From Acholeplasmataceae bacterium (GTDB lineage: Bacteria > Bacillota_I > Bacilli_A > Acholeplasmatales > Acholeplasmataceae), in NCBI GenBank assembly GCA_007692425.1, contig RECG01000010.1:21996-85995 (forward strand): a stretch of DNA of 64,000 nt, written 5' to 3'. A program made the translations under genes and the position numbers. Positions 18,060 to 31,661 of the stretch are shown one piece after another. The notes beneath the pieces were generated by a model that worked only from the letters and a program-made list of their open reading frames with translations, had not been told where the DNA came from and ran no database searches. Position 1 is the first letter of the stretch. Each line of letters begins with the position of its first letter.

Positions 18060-18872
18060 ATGCATGAGCTTATTGAAATCATTAAATATTTGGTTCTCGG
18101 TATCGTCCAGGGCGTGACTGAAATTTTTCCTGTTTCCAGTAGCGGACACTTGACCATCTTTACCAATTTGTTTCGAATGGATCCGGCGCTTTTGACCGTC
18201 TTTTTGATGGTCACGAACACGGGTTCTTTTCTTGCTTTGCTTTTCTTTTTCAGACGCGATGTCGGTCATTTGGTTTCGGGGTCTTGGCGCTACCTTGTCA
18301 AGCGTGAAGAGACCAGTAAAGAAGACTTTTTTTACGTTCTCAAACTGCTCATTGCCGTGGTGCCTGTCGGTCTTGCGGGTCTCTTGCTGGAGAACCACTT
18401 GCCTTCCGACTGGCTGTCTGTCGGGTTCGCTTTGTTGATAACCGGTTCGTTGCTTTTCTTCATCTATAAAATGCGTGACACACAGTGGAAAACCGATATC
18501 ACTTGGAAGAATGCATTGGTCATCGGTCTCTTTCAAACGTTTGCAATTTTCCCCGGCATTTCTCGAAGCGGCATCACCATCACCGGTGGTCTTTCGGAAA
18601 AGATCGAGCTGAGAAAAGTCCTTCGTTTTTCCTTCTTGAGTTACATCCTGGTTTCTGTTCCGGTGTCTATCCTCGGGTTTGTCCGTGCCTTTGAAAACAG
18701 TGAGGAAATCCACGTTCTTGGTTACACGCTGGCCTTCTTGCTTAGTTTTGTTTTCAGCTTGCTTTCGATTCGTTTCCTGTATCGTTATGTCAAGGTCAAA
18801 AACCTGGTGATCTTTGCTGTCTACTGTTTGTTTGCCGGTGTCTTTTCCATCATCATGCACTTTGTTTTCTGA
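18060..18872 (+). CDS. uppP: Undecaprenyl-diphosphatase
   Basis: UppP (BacA) removes a phosphate from undecaprenyl diphosphate outside the membrane, regenerating the lipid carrier and giving bacitracin resistance. The roughly 270-residue polytopic protein has both family signatures: GIVQGVTEIFPVSSSGHLTI near residue 14 and FPGISRSGITITGGL near 164, including the catalytic Glu and Arg. The start at 18060 follows GGTGAT. The alternative ATG at 18042 lies within the -10 box. It faces away from the DUF368 gene and ends at a shared terminator with galE. Confidence 0.95.
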   Translation: MHELIEIIKYLVLGIVQGVTEIFPVSSSGHLTIFTNLFRMDPALLTVFLMVTNTGSFLALLFFFRRDVGHLVSGSWRYLVKREETSKEDFFYVLKLLIAVVPVGLAGLLLENHLPSDWLSVGFALLITGSLLFFIYKMRDTQWKTDITWKNALVIGLFQTFAIFPGISRSGITITGGLSEKIELRKVLRFSFLSYILVSVPVSILGFVRAFENSEEIHVLGYTLAFLLSFVFSLLSIRFLYRYVKVKNLVIFAVYCLFAGVFSIIMHFVF

Positions 18873-18886
18873 TCTGATCACATGAT

Positions 18887-18917
18887 AAGCCGCGGTCCTC
18901 GGACCACGGCTTTTTTT
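18887..18917. terminator. Bidirectional terminator between uppP and galE
   Basis: An AGCCG(C)GGTCC / GGACC(A)CGGCT stem with one mismatch is followed by seven Ts on the plus strand. It lies between convergent genes. Confidence 0.8.
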
Positions 18918-19887
18918 ATGGTTTGCGATTCAATTTTTCACGGAAGGCCATATCAGATTTGATGATGTCTTCAAGCGTGTGTTCGGGCACCCATTTGAGG
19001 TGTTGCCTCGCCCTGTCGTTTGAGGCAATCAAGGTTGCCGGATCCCCTTCCCTCCTGGGGCCGATGTCGTATTTCAACGGTGCAATTTGGTGAACTGTCT
19101 GTGCGACTTCCAAAACGCTGTACCCTTGGTTGGACCCCAGGTTCATCGTTTGTGATTTGCCACCTTCCAACAAATAGCGTGCACCCAAAACATGTGCATA
19201 TGCCAAATCAGAGACATGAATGTAATCCCTGATACAGGTGCCGTCCTTGGTCGGATAATCATCACCATAGATTGTCAACTTTTCCCGTATGCCCAATACG
19301 GTCTGGATTGCGACCGGAATGAGGTGGGTCAACTGGTCTTTCATCAAACCGATTTCGAGAGATGCGTCTGCACCGGCAACATTGAAATAGCGAAAAATGA
19401 CATGATTGAAGCCATGCGCCAACGACGCCCATTCAATCATTTTTTCACATGCCAGCTTGGTTTCGCCATAAGGGTTGATCGGTTTGGTTTCATCTTCTTC
19501 TTGACAGATGCCGGTCGCTTCGCCATACACGGCCGCCGTCGATGAAAAGACAATGTTTTTGACCCGATGCTTCTTCATGGCCGCCAAAAGTACGCGCACG
19601 CCTTCGACATTGTTGTGGTAATATTCCAGCGGTTCCTTCATGCTTTCCGGCACCACGATCTTGGCGGCGAAATGCATGACGACATCAATGGGTTCGTTGT
19701 CAAATACCAGGTCCAAATCCTTGGCATGCCTGGTGTCCCCTTTGTAAAAAACGGCTTGCGGGTGAACAAGGTCCATATAACCGCTGGAAAGGTTATCCAG
19801 CACAACGGCCTCGTGTCCGTCCCTGATCAATTCATAGACGGCATGGCTACCGATGTAGCCGGCGCCGCCCACCACTAAAACGCGCAT
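18916..19887 (-). CDS. galE: UDP-glucose 4-epimerase
   Basis: GalE interconverts UDP-glucose and UDP-galactose. The 323-residue SDR protein begins MRVLVVGGAGYIGSHAVYEL (NAD-binding GxxGxxG). It carries the SSTAAVYG block and the catalytic YGETK, plus the conserved NPYGETKLACEKMI and RYFNVAGAD segments. The ATG at 19887 follows AAGGAGA. Its gene is just downstream of the LtaS-like sulfatase gene, and galU is close by, suggesting that UDP-sugars are made for surface glycans or glycolipids. Confidence 0.95.
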   Translation of the reverse strand: MRVLVVGGAGYIGSHAVYELIRDGHEAVVLDNLSSGYMDLVHPQAVFYKGDTRHAKDLDLVFDNEPIDVVMHFAAKIVVPESMKEPLEYYHNNVEGVRVLLAAMKKHRVKNIVFSSTAAVYGEATGICQEEDETKPINPYGETKLACEKMIEWASLAHGFNHVIFRYFNVAGADASLEIGLMKDQLTHLIPVAIQTVLGIREKLTIYGDDYPTKDGTCIRDYIHVSDLAYAHVLGARYLLEGGKSQTMNLGSNQGYSVLEVAQTVHQIAPLKYDIGPRREGDPATLIASNDRARQHLKWVPEHTLEDIIKSDMAFREKLNRKP

Positions 19888-19915
19888 ATTCTTCTCTCCT
19901 TGGTCTTTTGGCTGT

Positions 19916-22045
19916 TTATCCGCCATAGACATTTCTGATCGCCTGTTCAACCTGGGCTTGAAAATTGTGTGTTGAAAGCAACAGGTCGCTCAGCAGTTTA
20001 AACCTGAGTACATGTTGATATATGCTTTCGTCGACAACTTTGCCTGCAGGATGTGTGTGTGTCCGGTTCCGCATCGAGAAAAAGACATCGTCTGTGACCA
20101 CGTCCATCAAACGGTTGTCGATGGCAAAGGTTGGTTCGGTGCTCATGGCATGAACACCGAAGTAAGTGTCGTTACCGACCGGCAGGTCGAATAATTCAAT
20201 CACAGTCCTGTAAAGATCAACCTGGCTTCGGACCAAATGCTGCTCGCCTGTCAACAAACCCCGTCTGATCTGGTAGGTGCCGTCATCGATCACCTCGTCC
20301 CCAGGAACATAGATGAATGCCAGGGTTTGCTGCAGCATCTGCCTTTCGCGGATGAGGGTGAGCGGCTCATCTAACAAAATGCTGATGTCGCCGTTCTTCA
20401 AACCGGCACCGTGGTCGCTGTAAAACAGATAGACCGTGTTGTCGAGTGTTTGATCAACGCCTCCGTCACCAATGAAAAAGCGCATGATGTGTTCGTCATA
20501 ATAATCAACAAAGTTGATGTATTTGAGTGTCAGGTGGCTAATCCGGCCGACCCATTGTGGAAACACGTCTGTCCGCATGCCATAGGGATCATAGTCGAAC
20601 GGCGTGTGTGGCATCATGGTGACCGGAAACATCATGAACGGCAGGTTGTCACCTAAGTATCCTGTTCCTAAATCATAAACCGTATCCGCAAGATGATAGT
20701 CGCTGATCCATGGACTGTGGTGAACCAGGTTGTTTTCCACGTCATAAAGGTAGCCGTCTTCAATGACATAACCATCCTCGACATAATCTTCCAGAAAATA
20801 AGAGGCGTCGAACCCGAACAGTTCCGGGTACACCACACTTCTGTTGTAAAACACGCCGGTGTCGCCGTGGATGGCCTTGGTGAAATAGCCGAGCTGATTG
20901 AAATAACTGATCATATTATTCAATTCATAAGGCGTGTGGTTGTATTCCCAGAATAACGTGTCGTGGCCGCGGGGATACAACCCCGTCAAGACCGACAGTT
21001 CGGCATCGGCGCTCACGCCCATGCCGACGTTCGCATAGAAGTTGCGCATGACGAAACTTTCATCAAGGAGCCTGTTTAAAAACGGCAGCCGTTCGTTGAT
21101 TTCCGGCACTTCCAACATAAAGTAGTTGAGCGACTCAAGGTGAATAAGCACGAGGTTTCTTCCCGCGAGGACACCATGCAAATCGATGCCGTTTTGGATG
21201 CTGTCATCGATTAATAAATCATCGATTGCACCGGTCGTCATAAGCCGGTTGCCATAGGTTTTTCCATCAATGACATTCACGTAGCTGCTGCGGTTTTTAT
21301 TGAAGGTCATGTATGCGTCCGCCAGGTCTTGCTCGTCGCGAATGTCAAGCTTTTGCATCAAATCCAATTCAAGTTCCTGTCCCAGAAGCTGGGCCATGTA
21401 AAACGGGTAGACGCCCAAGTTCTGAAGCGCATAAGTGCTTTTGACTGATGTGATCGGCAACGTCTCTCTGAATTGTTGGAAATAAGAGAACATGGCGACC
21501 GAGACGATAAGTGTGACCGCCAACACGCCGGACAAGTACCTTTTCAGCCTGAAGGTGAACGTCATCAGTTTCATCTGTTCACGGTCAGACATGCGATACA
21601 ACACCAGCATGGTGATGAAGGGCAAAAAGACGACAATCCGCCAATACAAGACCAGCTCAAGCAAGACTTCGATCACAATGCCGAACGCAAACCCTCCGGC
21701 GGGATTATTGAAAATGGTCAGCGTCGTGCTTGAGAATGCGGTTCCGAAATAAAGGTTGAAGATCCCTAGGGCAAACACCACCATATTCAAAAAAAGCGTA
21801 AAAAACAACAAGGCGCGCAATCTTGCCTTGGCGTTCCTGAACACGGCAAAAAGAAGGATGACAAACAAATACAATACGGCAAAATTGCCGATGATTGCAT
21901 TGATTTCACCCTGAAAGGTGCGTTTGAAGGGTGCGATATAACGGTTCAGTTCCTGAACAGTCAAGAAATAGGTGTTCAAGATGTTCAGAAGAAAAAAGAC
22001 GCCCACATAAATCAAGTAAATGTTCATCTGATTTTTGGTTTTCAT
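19916..22045 (-). CDS. LtaS-like membrane sulfatase / glycerophosphate transferase
   Basis: LtaS-type enzymes sit in the membrane and transfer glycerol phosphate from phosphatidylglycerol to build lipoteichoic acid; other sulfatase-fold relatives move other phosphoalcohols. About five membrane segments occupy the first 190 residues of 709, then a large extracellular domain follows. Metal-site residues are seen: Glu304 in IHLESLNYF and the DH pair in YLFYSDHGAGL. The nucleophile position, usually Thr in GKTSD, is Ser345 here (GVSADAEL). The start at ATG 22045 has GGAGA upstream. The gene lies directly before galE on the same strand. Confidence 0.82.
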   Translation of the reverse strand: MKTKNQMNIYLIYVGVFFLLNILNTYFLTVQELNRYIAPFKRTFQGEINAIIGNFAVLYLFVILLFAVFRNAKARLRALLFFTLFLNMVVFALGIFNLYFGTAFSSTTLTIFNNPAGGFAFGIVIEVLLELVLYWRIVVFLPFITMLVLYRMSDREQMKLMTFTFRLKRYLSGVLAVTLIVSVAMFSYFQQFRETLPITSVKSTYALQNLGVYPFYMAQLLGQELELDLMQKLDIRDEQDLADAYMTFNKNRSSYVNVIDGKTYGNRLMTTGAIDDLLIDDSIQNGIDLHGVLAGRNLVLIHLESLNYFMLEVPEINERLPFLNRLLDESFVMRNFYANVGMGVSADAELSVLTGLYPRGHDTLFWEYNHTPYELNNMISYFNQLGYFTKAIHGDTGVFYNRSVVYPELFGFDASYFLEDYVEDGYVIEDGYLYDVENNLVHHSPWISDYHLADTVYDLGTGYLGDNLPFMMFPVTMMPHTPFDYDPYGMRTDVFPQWVGRISHLTLKYINFVDYYDEHIMRFFIGDGGVDQTLDNTVYLFYSDHGAGLKNGDISILLDEPLTLIRERQMLQQTLAFIYVPGDEVIDDGTYQIRRGLLTGEQHLVRSQVDLYRTVIELFDLPVGNDTYFGVHAMSTEPTFAIDNRLMDVVTDDVFFSMRNRTHTHPAGKVVDESIYQHVLRFKLLSDLLLSTHNFQAQVEQAIRNVYGG

Positions 22046-22078
22046 CGGGGGGGTCTCCTTTGTCGCAGGTGTGTCAAT

Positions 22079-22084
22079 ATTATA
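22079..22084 (-). promoter_or_regulatory. -10 element of the LtaS-like gene
   Basis: TATAAT on the minus strand lies 33 nt before the chosen ATG. The -35 is weak (TTTAAA at 17 nt). Confidence 0.5.
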
Positions 22085-22128
22085 CACCAATTTACTGAAA
22101 GTTTAAACTCTTCCCCTCGTCTGTCAAC

Positions 22129-22151
22129 AAAAAACCCGGAATGTCCGGGTT
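22129..22151 (-). terminator. Terminator of gyrA (gyrase/recF operon)
   Basis: AACCCGGA / TCCGGGTT with a 3-nt loop is followed by a T-run on the minus strand, just after the gyrA stop. Confidence 0.85.
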
Positions 22152-22156
22152 TCTGT

Positions 22157-24784
<2,628 letters not shown>

Positions 24785-24800
24785 GTTTGTTTCTCCCTCC

Positions 24801-27706
<2,906 letters not shown>

Positions 27707-27729
<23 letters not shown>

Positions 27730-27934
27730 TGCTGATGACAAAGGTTTGATCCAAAACCGAGACAACGTCTCCGGGATAAATCTTTTTCCCTCTTTCCGTG
27801 CGTCTTTCTCCATTCAAAAAAACGTGGTTGTCTAATAAAAAAAACTTGGCTTCTCCCCCAGAACCAATAAGTCCCGTCGCTTTTAACAGTTGGCCTAGCG
27901 TGATGTATGTGTCTTTAATAACGAACTTGTTCAT
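27707..27934 (-). CDS. S4-domain RNA-binding protein (YaaA-like)
   Basis: This 75-residue S4-domain protein of the YaaA type is commonly found between dnaN and recF in Firmicutes. The S4 fold is recognisable from TYITLGQLLKATGLIGSGGEAKFFLL, VFLNGERRTERGKKIYPGDVV. Its RNA target is not established. It has its own promoter upstream and overlaps recF by 23 bases. Confidence 0.9.
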
Positions 27935-27960
27935 TTTTCATTTCCTCTTCGTTCCTTTAT

Positions 27961-27969
27961 ATTATAACA
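27961..27969 (-). promoter_or_regulatory. Extended -10 promoter of the S4-recF-gyrB-gyrA operon
   Basis: TGTTATAAT on the minus strand lies about 27 nt before the S4 ATG and downstream of the dnaN terminator. Confidence 0.6.
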
Positions 27970-28037
27970 TAATATAAACAAAAAATCACCTTTTTCCAAC
28001 ACTTTTTTTCGTCTTTTTATCTTCACTTCGAAAAGCA

Positions 28038-28069
28038 TAAAAAAAGCCTTAGACTTAAAACTAAGGCTC
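28038..28069 (-). terminator. Terminator of dnaN
   Basis: AGCCTTAG / CTAAGGCT with an 8-nt loop is followed by a T-run on the minus strand. It separates dnaA-dnaN from the S4-recF-gyrase operon. Confidence 0.85.
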
Positions 28070-28085
28070 TTTCGTGAAAGGTTGT

Positions 28086-29216
28086 CTAATCGATTCTTAC
28101 CGGCAAAATCAAATGTAAGAGATCTGGATCCTGGCTTCCTTTGATGACGAATGGTTTGACTTCACCTGCGAATTGGAGAATGACCTCGCTCGAACTGAAT
28201 GATTTCAACGCTTCGACAAGATAGCGTGAACTAAAGGCTATTTTCAATACCGGACCGGTAATGTCTGATGACGGGATGACTTCTTCCAGTGCGTCTCCGA
28301 CTTCGCTGTTGGTTGAACTGATTTCAACCACGTGGTCGGGCCTTAACGCCAGTTTGATGATGTTATAGTTGGTCTCGCGGTCTCTTGGTGATAACAGTGA
28401 AACACGTTCAACAGCCGACAGCAGCTCCTCCTTGTTGAAGGGGATGGTCACTGGAAACTCCTGGGGGATGATGCGCATGGTGTCAGGATACGTGCCTTCG
28501 AGCAGTCGCGTTTGAAACAAAATCTTGTTCATTTTCAACAGGACTTTGTTGGGGTTGATGTAGAGTTCGACATCTTCACTGAACCCGTCTAATATCTTGT
28601 TCAATTCCTCTAGGCTCTTGTTTGGGATGACAATATCAAACACCTTGCTATGGGTGCGGAGTTTGACGTTTTTTTGGCTGAGACGATAACTGTCGGTCGC
28701 CACACAGTAAAGATGGTTATCGTGATATTTGAAATTGACTCCTGTCAAAATCGGTCTCTTTTCACTGACGGCGGTGGCGAAATTGGTTTCTTTAATGATG
28801 GTTTTGACCATCTGGCTGTCTAAAACAATCGAATCTTCGAGATCTAAAAAGTCAACTTCAGGATAGTCTTCAACATCCATGAGACGGAGTTTGAACTCGG
28901 AGCGGTCGGCCTTGATCACAACCAACCTGTCTTCAATCAAGGCAAATTCGACTTTTTGTGACGTGATTTTGCGCATGATTTCAATCAGATAGCGACCTGG
29001 GATGGCAATGCTTCCAGTTTGTTTGATTGACAACGATGGGTCATCAAGCATGACTTGAATGGCAATATCTGTGTTGCTCGATGTCAAAAGTAAATAATCC
29101 TCGAAGACTTCCAGTTTGATGGCGTAAAGGATGGGTAATGGTGTTTTGGCTGGCAAACCTCTTTGGATGATGATGAGTTGGTTGAGCAAAACATCACGAT
29201 CGACTGTGAAAATCAT
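28086..29216 (-). CDS. dnaN: DNA polymerase III beta subunit (sliding clamp)
   Basis: The clamp encircles DNA and tethers the replicative polymerase. The 376-residue protein shows the three-domain clamp pattern, beginning MIFTVDRDVLLNQL, with TSSNTDIAIQV, FATAVSEKRPILTGVNF and the C-terminal PFVIKGSQDPDLLHLILPVRID. GGGAGCTCC stands just before the ATG. It has a -10 (TATAAT, 29316-29321, minus) and DnaA-box-like sites in the gap to dnaA, as is common for autoregulation. Confidence 0.97.
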   Translation of the reverse strand: MIFTVDRDVLLNQLIIIQRGLPAKTPLPILYAIKLEVFEDYLLLTSSNTDIAIQVMLDDPSLSIKQTGSIAIPGRYLIEIMRKITSQKVEFALIEDRLVVIKADRSEFKLRLMDVEDYPEVDFLDLEDSIVLDSQMVKTIIKETNFATAVSEKRPILTGVNFKYHDNHLYCVATDSYRLSQKNVKLRTHSKVFDIVIPNKSLEELNKILDGFSEDVELYINPNKVLLKMNKILFQTRLLEGTYPDTMRIIPQEFPVTIPFNKEELLSAVERVSLLSPRDRETNYNIIKLALRPDHVVEISSTNSEVGDALEEVIPSSDITGPVLKIAFSSRYLVEALKSFSSSEVILQFAGEVKPFVIKGSQDPDLLHLILPVRID

Positions 29217-29347
29217 GGCGGGAGCTCCTTTTCTTTTTTAACTTAATCCTTTAATTATTGTTGTTATAGGTGTGGATATGTGGACAAGCAGTCATAAAGG
29301 CTTGATACTGCTATTATTATATCATGATTCCAACAATTTATAAACAA
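29217..29347. promoter_or_regulatory. dnaA-dnaN gap with DnaA-box-like sites
   Basis: Two overlapping near-consensus DnaA boxes, TGTGGATAT (29271-29279) and TGTGGACAA (29279-29287), each have one mismatch to TGTGGATAA. They lie downstream of minus-strand TATAAT at 29316-29321. They may form a secondary origin element or an autoregulatory site for dnaN. Confidence 0.55.
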
Positions 29348-30712
29348 TTATTTGTGGTTTGGATTGTCGAGTTTTTTCCGGATTGTGTCCACGGCCATTT
29401 TGAGCGAGGCATCTTGTTTGAGTTCGTTTTCGATCTTTTCACAAGCCGCCAAAACCGTAGAGTGATCACGGTCGCCAAACAAACCGCCGATGGTTTTGTA
29501 AGGGATGTTATATTGGTTTTTGATCAAATACATGGCAATGTGGCGCGGCAAGATATATCTAGAATGACGCTTCTTGCCAATCAAGTCTTCGAGGCTGATG
29601 CCATAGAAGTCACTGACAACGCTTTGGATGCGGTCGTAATTGTTCTCATTTAAGGAATCGCTTTTCCGTTTTGTTTTCAACAAAGGCTCTAAAGCCTCGT
29701 TTGCAGTTTCGATTGTCAGCTCAAGGTTGTTGGCCAGACAATAAAACAGCACCCGCTTCAACGCGCCCTCAAGTTCACGGATGTTCGTCACAAAAGACGA
29801 AGCGATGAACTCCAGCACATTGTTGGGGATGTCGTGAATATCGGAAGTTTCGGTTGTTAACTTCCTTTTCAAAATTTCGATGCGGTGCTCAAGATCGGGA
29901 ACTTGGATATCAACCGTCAAACCGACTTCGAAGCGCGAAGTCAACCGGGTCATGATGTTTTTGAGATCAGCGGCAGGTTTGTCGCTTGTGATGACGATTT
30001 GCTTGTTGGCCTGGTAGAGAAAGTCAAACAACTTAAAGAATTCCATCTGGGTTTTGGAAGCGCCGCCCATGATTTGAATATCATCGACCAACAACACATC
30101 AATATCGCGATATTTCGCGTTGAAATCATCCATTTTTTCGCGTTTTAACAAGTTGGCAAAATCTTCGATGAAGCCGTCTGCTTTGACATATAAGACTTTT
30201 TGATTAAGGTCTTGATCCAAAATGTAATTGCCGATGGCTTGCATGAGGTGGGTTTTACCGAGCCCCACATCACCAAAAACATACAAAGGATTGGCAACAG
30301 CCCCTGGCTGGTCAGCGACCTTCATGGCCATGCGAAAGGCAAACATGTTGCTTTTTCCCACAACAAAATTATCAAACGTATAGGTTGCGTTCATGTTACC
30401 AGGGCGATATTTGAGATTCAAATTCCGCTCGGGACTGACAAGCGTTTCTTCGGGAATCAACTCAGATTCGGTCACAAACTTGAAACGGATGTTTTCTTTA
30501 TGGTGCTTGACCGCAAGTTCATTGATTTTCGACAAGTAGAGGCGGTTGACACGATTTTTGATAAATTCATTGGGAACGAGCACATAAACCAAACCGTTGG
30601 CGTATTTGTGTGTTGACTTCAAAGGCTCAAAAACCTCAACGTAAGTTTCCTCGTTGAAGGTGGATTCAAGATCTGTTAAAATCCGCTGCCACAGCAGGTC
30701 GTACGTGTTCAT
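29348..30712 (-). CDS. dnaA: Chromosomal replication initiator DnaA
   Basis: DnaA binds DnaA boxes and melts the origin. The 454-residue protein has the N-terminal interaction domain, AAA+ Walker A GDVGLGKTHLM near residue 154, Walker B VLLVDDIQIM, and the C-terminal DNA-binding signature GDRDHSTVLAACEKIE. The ATG has only a G-run (CGGGGGT) as a ribosome-binding site. It lies beside the main origin region and is transcribed away from it. Confidence 0.98.
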   Translation of the reverse strand: MNTYDLLWQRILTDLESTFNEETYVEVFEPLKSTHKYANGLVYVLVPNEFIKNRVNRLYLSKINELAVKHHKENIRFKFVTESELIPEETLVSPERNLNLKYRPGNMNATYTFDNFVVGKSNMFAFRMAMKVADQPGAVANPLYVFGDVGLGKTHLMQAIGNYILDQDLNQKVLYVKADGFIEDFANLLKREKMDDFNAKYRDIDVLLVDDIQIMGGASKTQMEFFKLFDFLYQANKQIVITSDKPAADLKNIMTRLTSRFEVGLTVDIQVPDLEHRIEILKRKLTTETSDIHDIPNNVLEFIASSFVTNIRELEGALKRVLFYCLANNLELTIETANEALEPLLKTKRKSDSLNENNYDRIQSVVSDFYGISLEDLIGKKRHSRYILPRHIAMYLIKNQYNIPYKTIGGLFGDRDHSTVLAACEKIENELKQDASLKMAVDTIRKKLDNPNHK

Positions 30713-31029
30713 TGAGATACCCCCGAAGGATGTGTTAATAGAATATCATAGAAAAGCAAGACCGGCAGCAGGAAGTTATCAACATTATTTGTGGGTAAAA
30801 AAGAAAGAGACACACCCGACTTGAGAGAAAAACGTGAATAAGACCACACAACAAAAACCTTTATAAAGGGAAAAAAGAGGGTTTCCCATTTTCCCACAAT
30901 GTCTGAAAAATGTTTAAAAGTTATCCACACACTAAAAACAAAACATCTCTTTTTGCGCGTTTAAAAACCAACGCGTGGCCAAAAAGAAAACCAAGGACGC
31001 GACACCCGGGTTGTTTGTCTTGTTTTTTG
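30713..31029. other. Replication origin (oriC) region
   Basis: This gap of about 320 bases between divergent dnaA and rpmH holds a perfect DnaA box TTATCCACA at 30922-30930. One-mismatch boxes are TTATCAACA (30776-30784) and TGTGGGTAA (30790-30798, reverse). It is AT-rich with A/T tracts toward rpmH. Gene direction switches here from mostly minus to mostly plus, supporting bidirectional replication starting at this point. Confidence 0.85.
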
Positions 31030-31058
31030 TTGACAAATACAAGCTAACCTTATATAAT
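31030..31058 (+). promoter_or_regulatory. Consensus promoter of rpmH-rnpA-yidC-jag
   Basis: A perfect TTGACA (31030-31035), a 17-nt spacer and a perfect TATAAT (31053-31058) lie 36 nt before the rpmH GTG. Confidence 0.9.
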
Positions 31059-31094
31059 GAAAAAGCATGGTTTCGCAAGAAAGGTGGTCATATC

Positions 31095-31229
31095 GTGAAA
31101 AGAACATATCAACCCAGCAAACGCAAGCGTCAAAGAACACACGGGTTCAGGGCCAGAATGTCGACCGTTGGTGGTCGCCGCGTGATTGCCCGACGCAGGT
31201 TGAAGGGCCGCACGGAGTTATCCGTATAA
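31095..31229 (+). CDS. rpmH: 50S ribosomal protein L34
   Basis: L34 is a small basic protein of the large ribosomal subunit. The 44 residues, [20 protein letters not shown] and onward, match the family exactly. The start is a GTG at 31095, preceded by AAAGGTGG. An upstream ATG in the same frame (30975) would add 40 non-homologous residues and run through the promoter, so it is rejected. Confidence 0.97.
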   Translation: MKRTYQPSKRKRQRTHGFRARMSTVGGRRVIARRRLKGRTELSV

Positions 31230-31257
31230 TTGAATCATTATTTTAAAATACCAGGAT

Positions 31258-31308
31258 TACTCGATTAAAATAAAACACATGTTGTTTCGAGTTTTCCTTT
31301 TTTTTAAG
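31258..31308 (+). terminator. Possible attenuator hairpin between rpmH and rnpA
   Basis: ACTCGA...TCGAGT with an inner AAACA/TGTTT pairing is followed by TTTTCCTTTTTTTT, just before the rnpA ATG. The stem is imperfect. It could lower rnpA expression relative to rpmH. Confidence 0.4.
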
Positions 31309-31310
31309 CC

Positions 31311-31661
31311 ATGAACAAACCCTATCGTATTAAGAAAAACAGCGAAATCGATGCAATCATCAAACAACGAAAGGTCAAAGGGAATCCTTGTTTTTCAATT
31401 TATCAACACGAAGATTCCACGCAACCCAGGTTTCGTTTTGCACTGTCGGTCGGCCGGAAATATGGCCGCGCTGTTGAAAGAAACCGAATCAAACGCAGGC
31501 TGCGCATGCTTGTTGCCGAACAAAAAGACAACATTGGCCCCAGCCAACAATTTATCATTGTGATCAAGCCCGCAGCAAAAGACCTTTCTTATCAGGATAT
31601 GCGCAAACAAGTGATCGAACTGATGGTCAAATCGAAAATATTGGAGAACAAACATGCTTAA
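31311..31661 (+). CDS. rnpA: Ribonuclease P protein component
   Basis: RnpA binds the RNase P RNA and helps mature the 5' ends of tRNAs. The 116-residue protein has the RNR signature (GRAVERNRIKRRLRML near residue 52) and the N-terminal YRIKKNSEIDAIIKQRKVKG. An in-frame stop stands just upstream of the ATG, so the start is fixed. No Shine-Dalgarno sequence is visible, only a T-run, which is unusual in this window. Its stop overlaps the yidC start. Confidence 0.95.
   Translation: MNKPYRIKKNSEIDAIIKQRKVKGNPCFSIYQHEDSTQPRFRFALSVGRKYGRAVERNRIKRRLRMLVAEQKDNIGPSQQFIIVIKPAAKDLSYQDMRKQVIELMVKSKILENKHA

Noticed and set aside
17576..18067. 163-codon open frame on the plus strand before uppP
   Set aside because: It has no ribosome-binding site, runs through the uppP promoter and start, and its Phe/Cys/Leu-rich product is expected from T-rich DNA.
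18018..18881. 287-codon open frame antisense to uppP
   Set aside because: It is a shadow of a confidently identified gene; the product is a low-complexity Lys/Asp/Glu/Gln-rich sequence without family features.
30975..31094. 40-residue N-terminal extension of L34
   Set aside because: It would be translated through the consensus promoter; the GTG at 31095 has its own ribosome-binding site and gives the exact L34 length.
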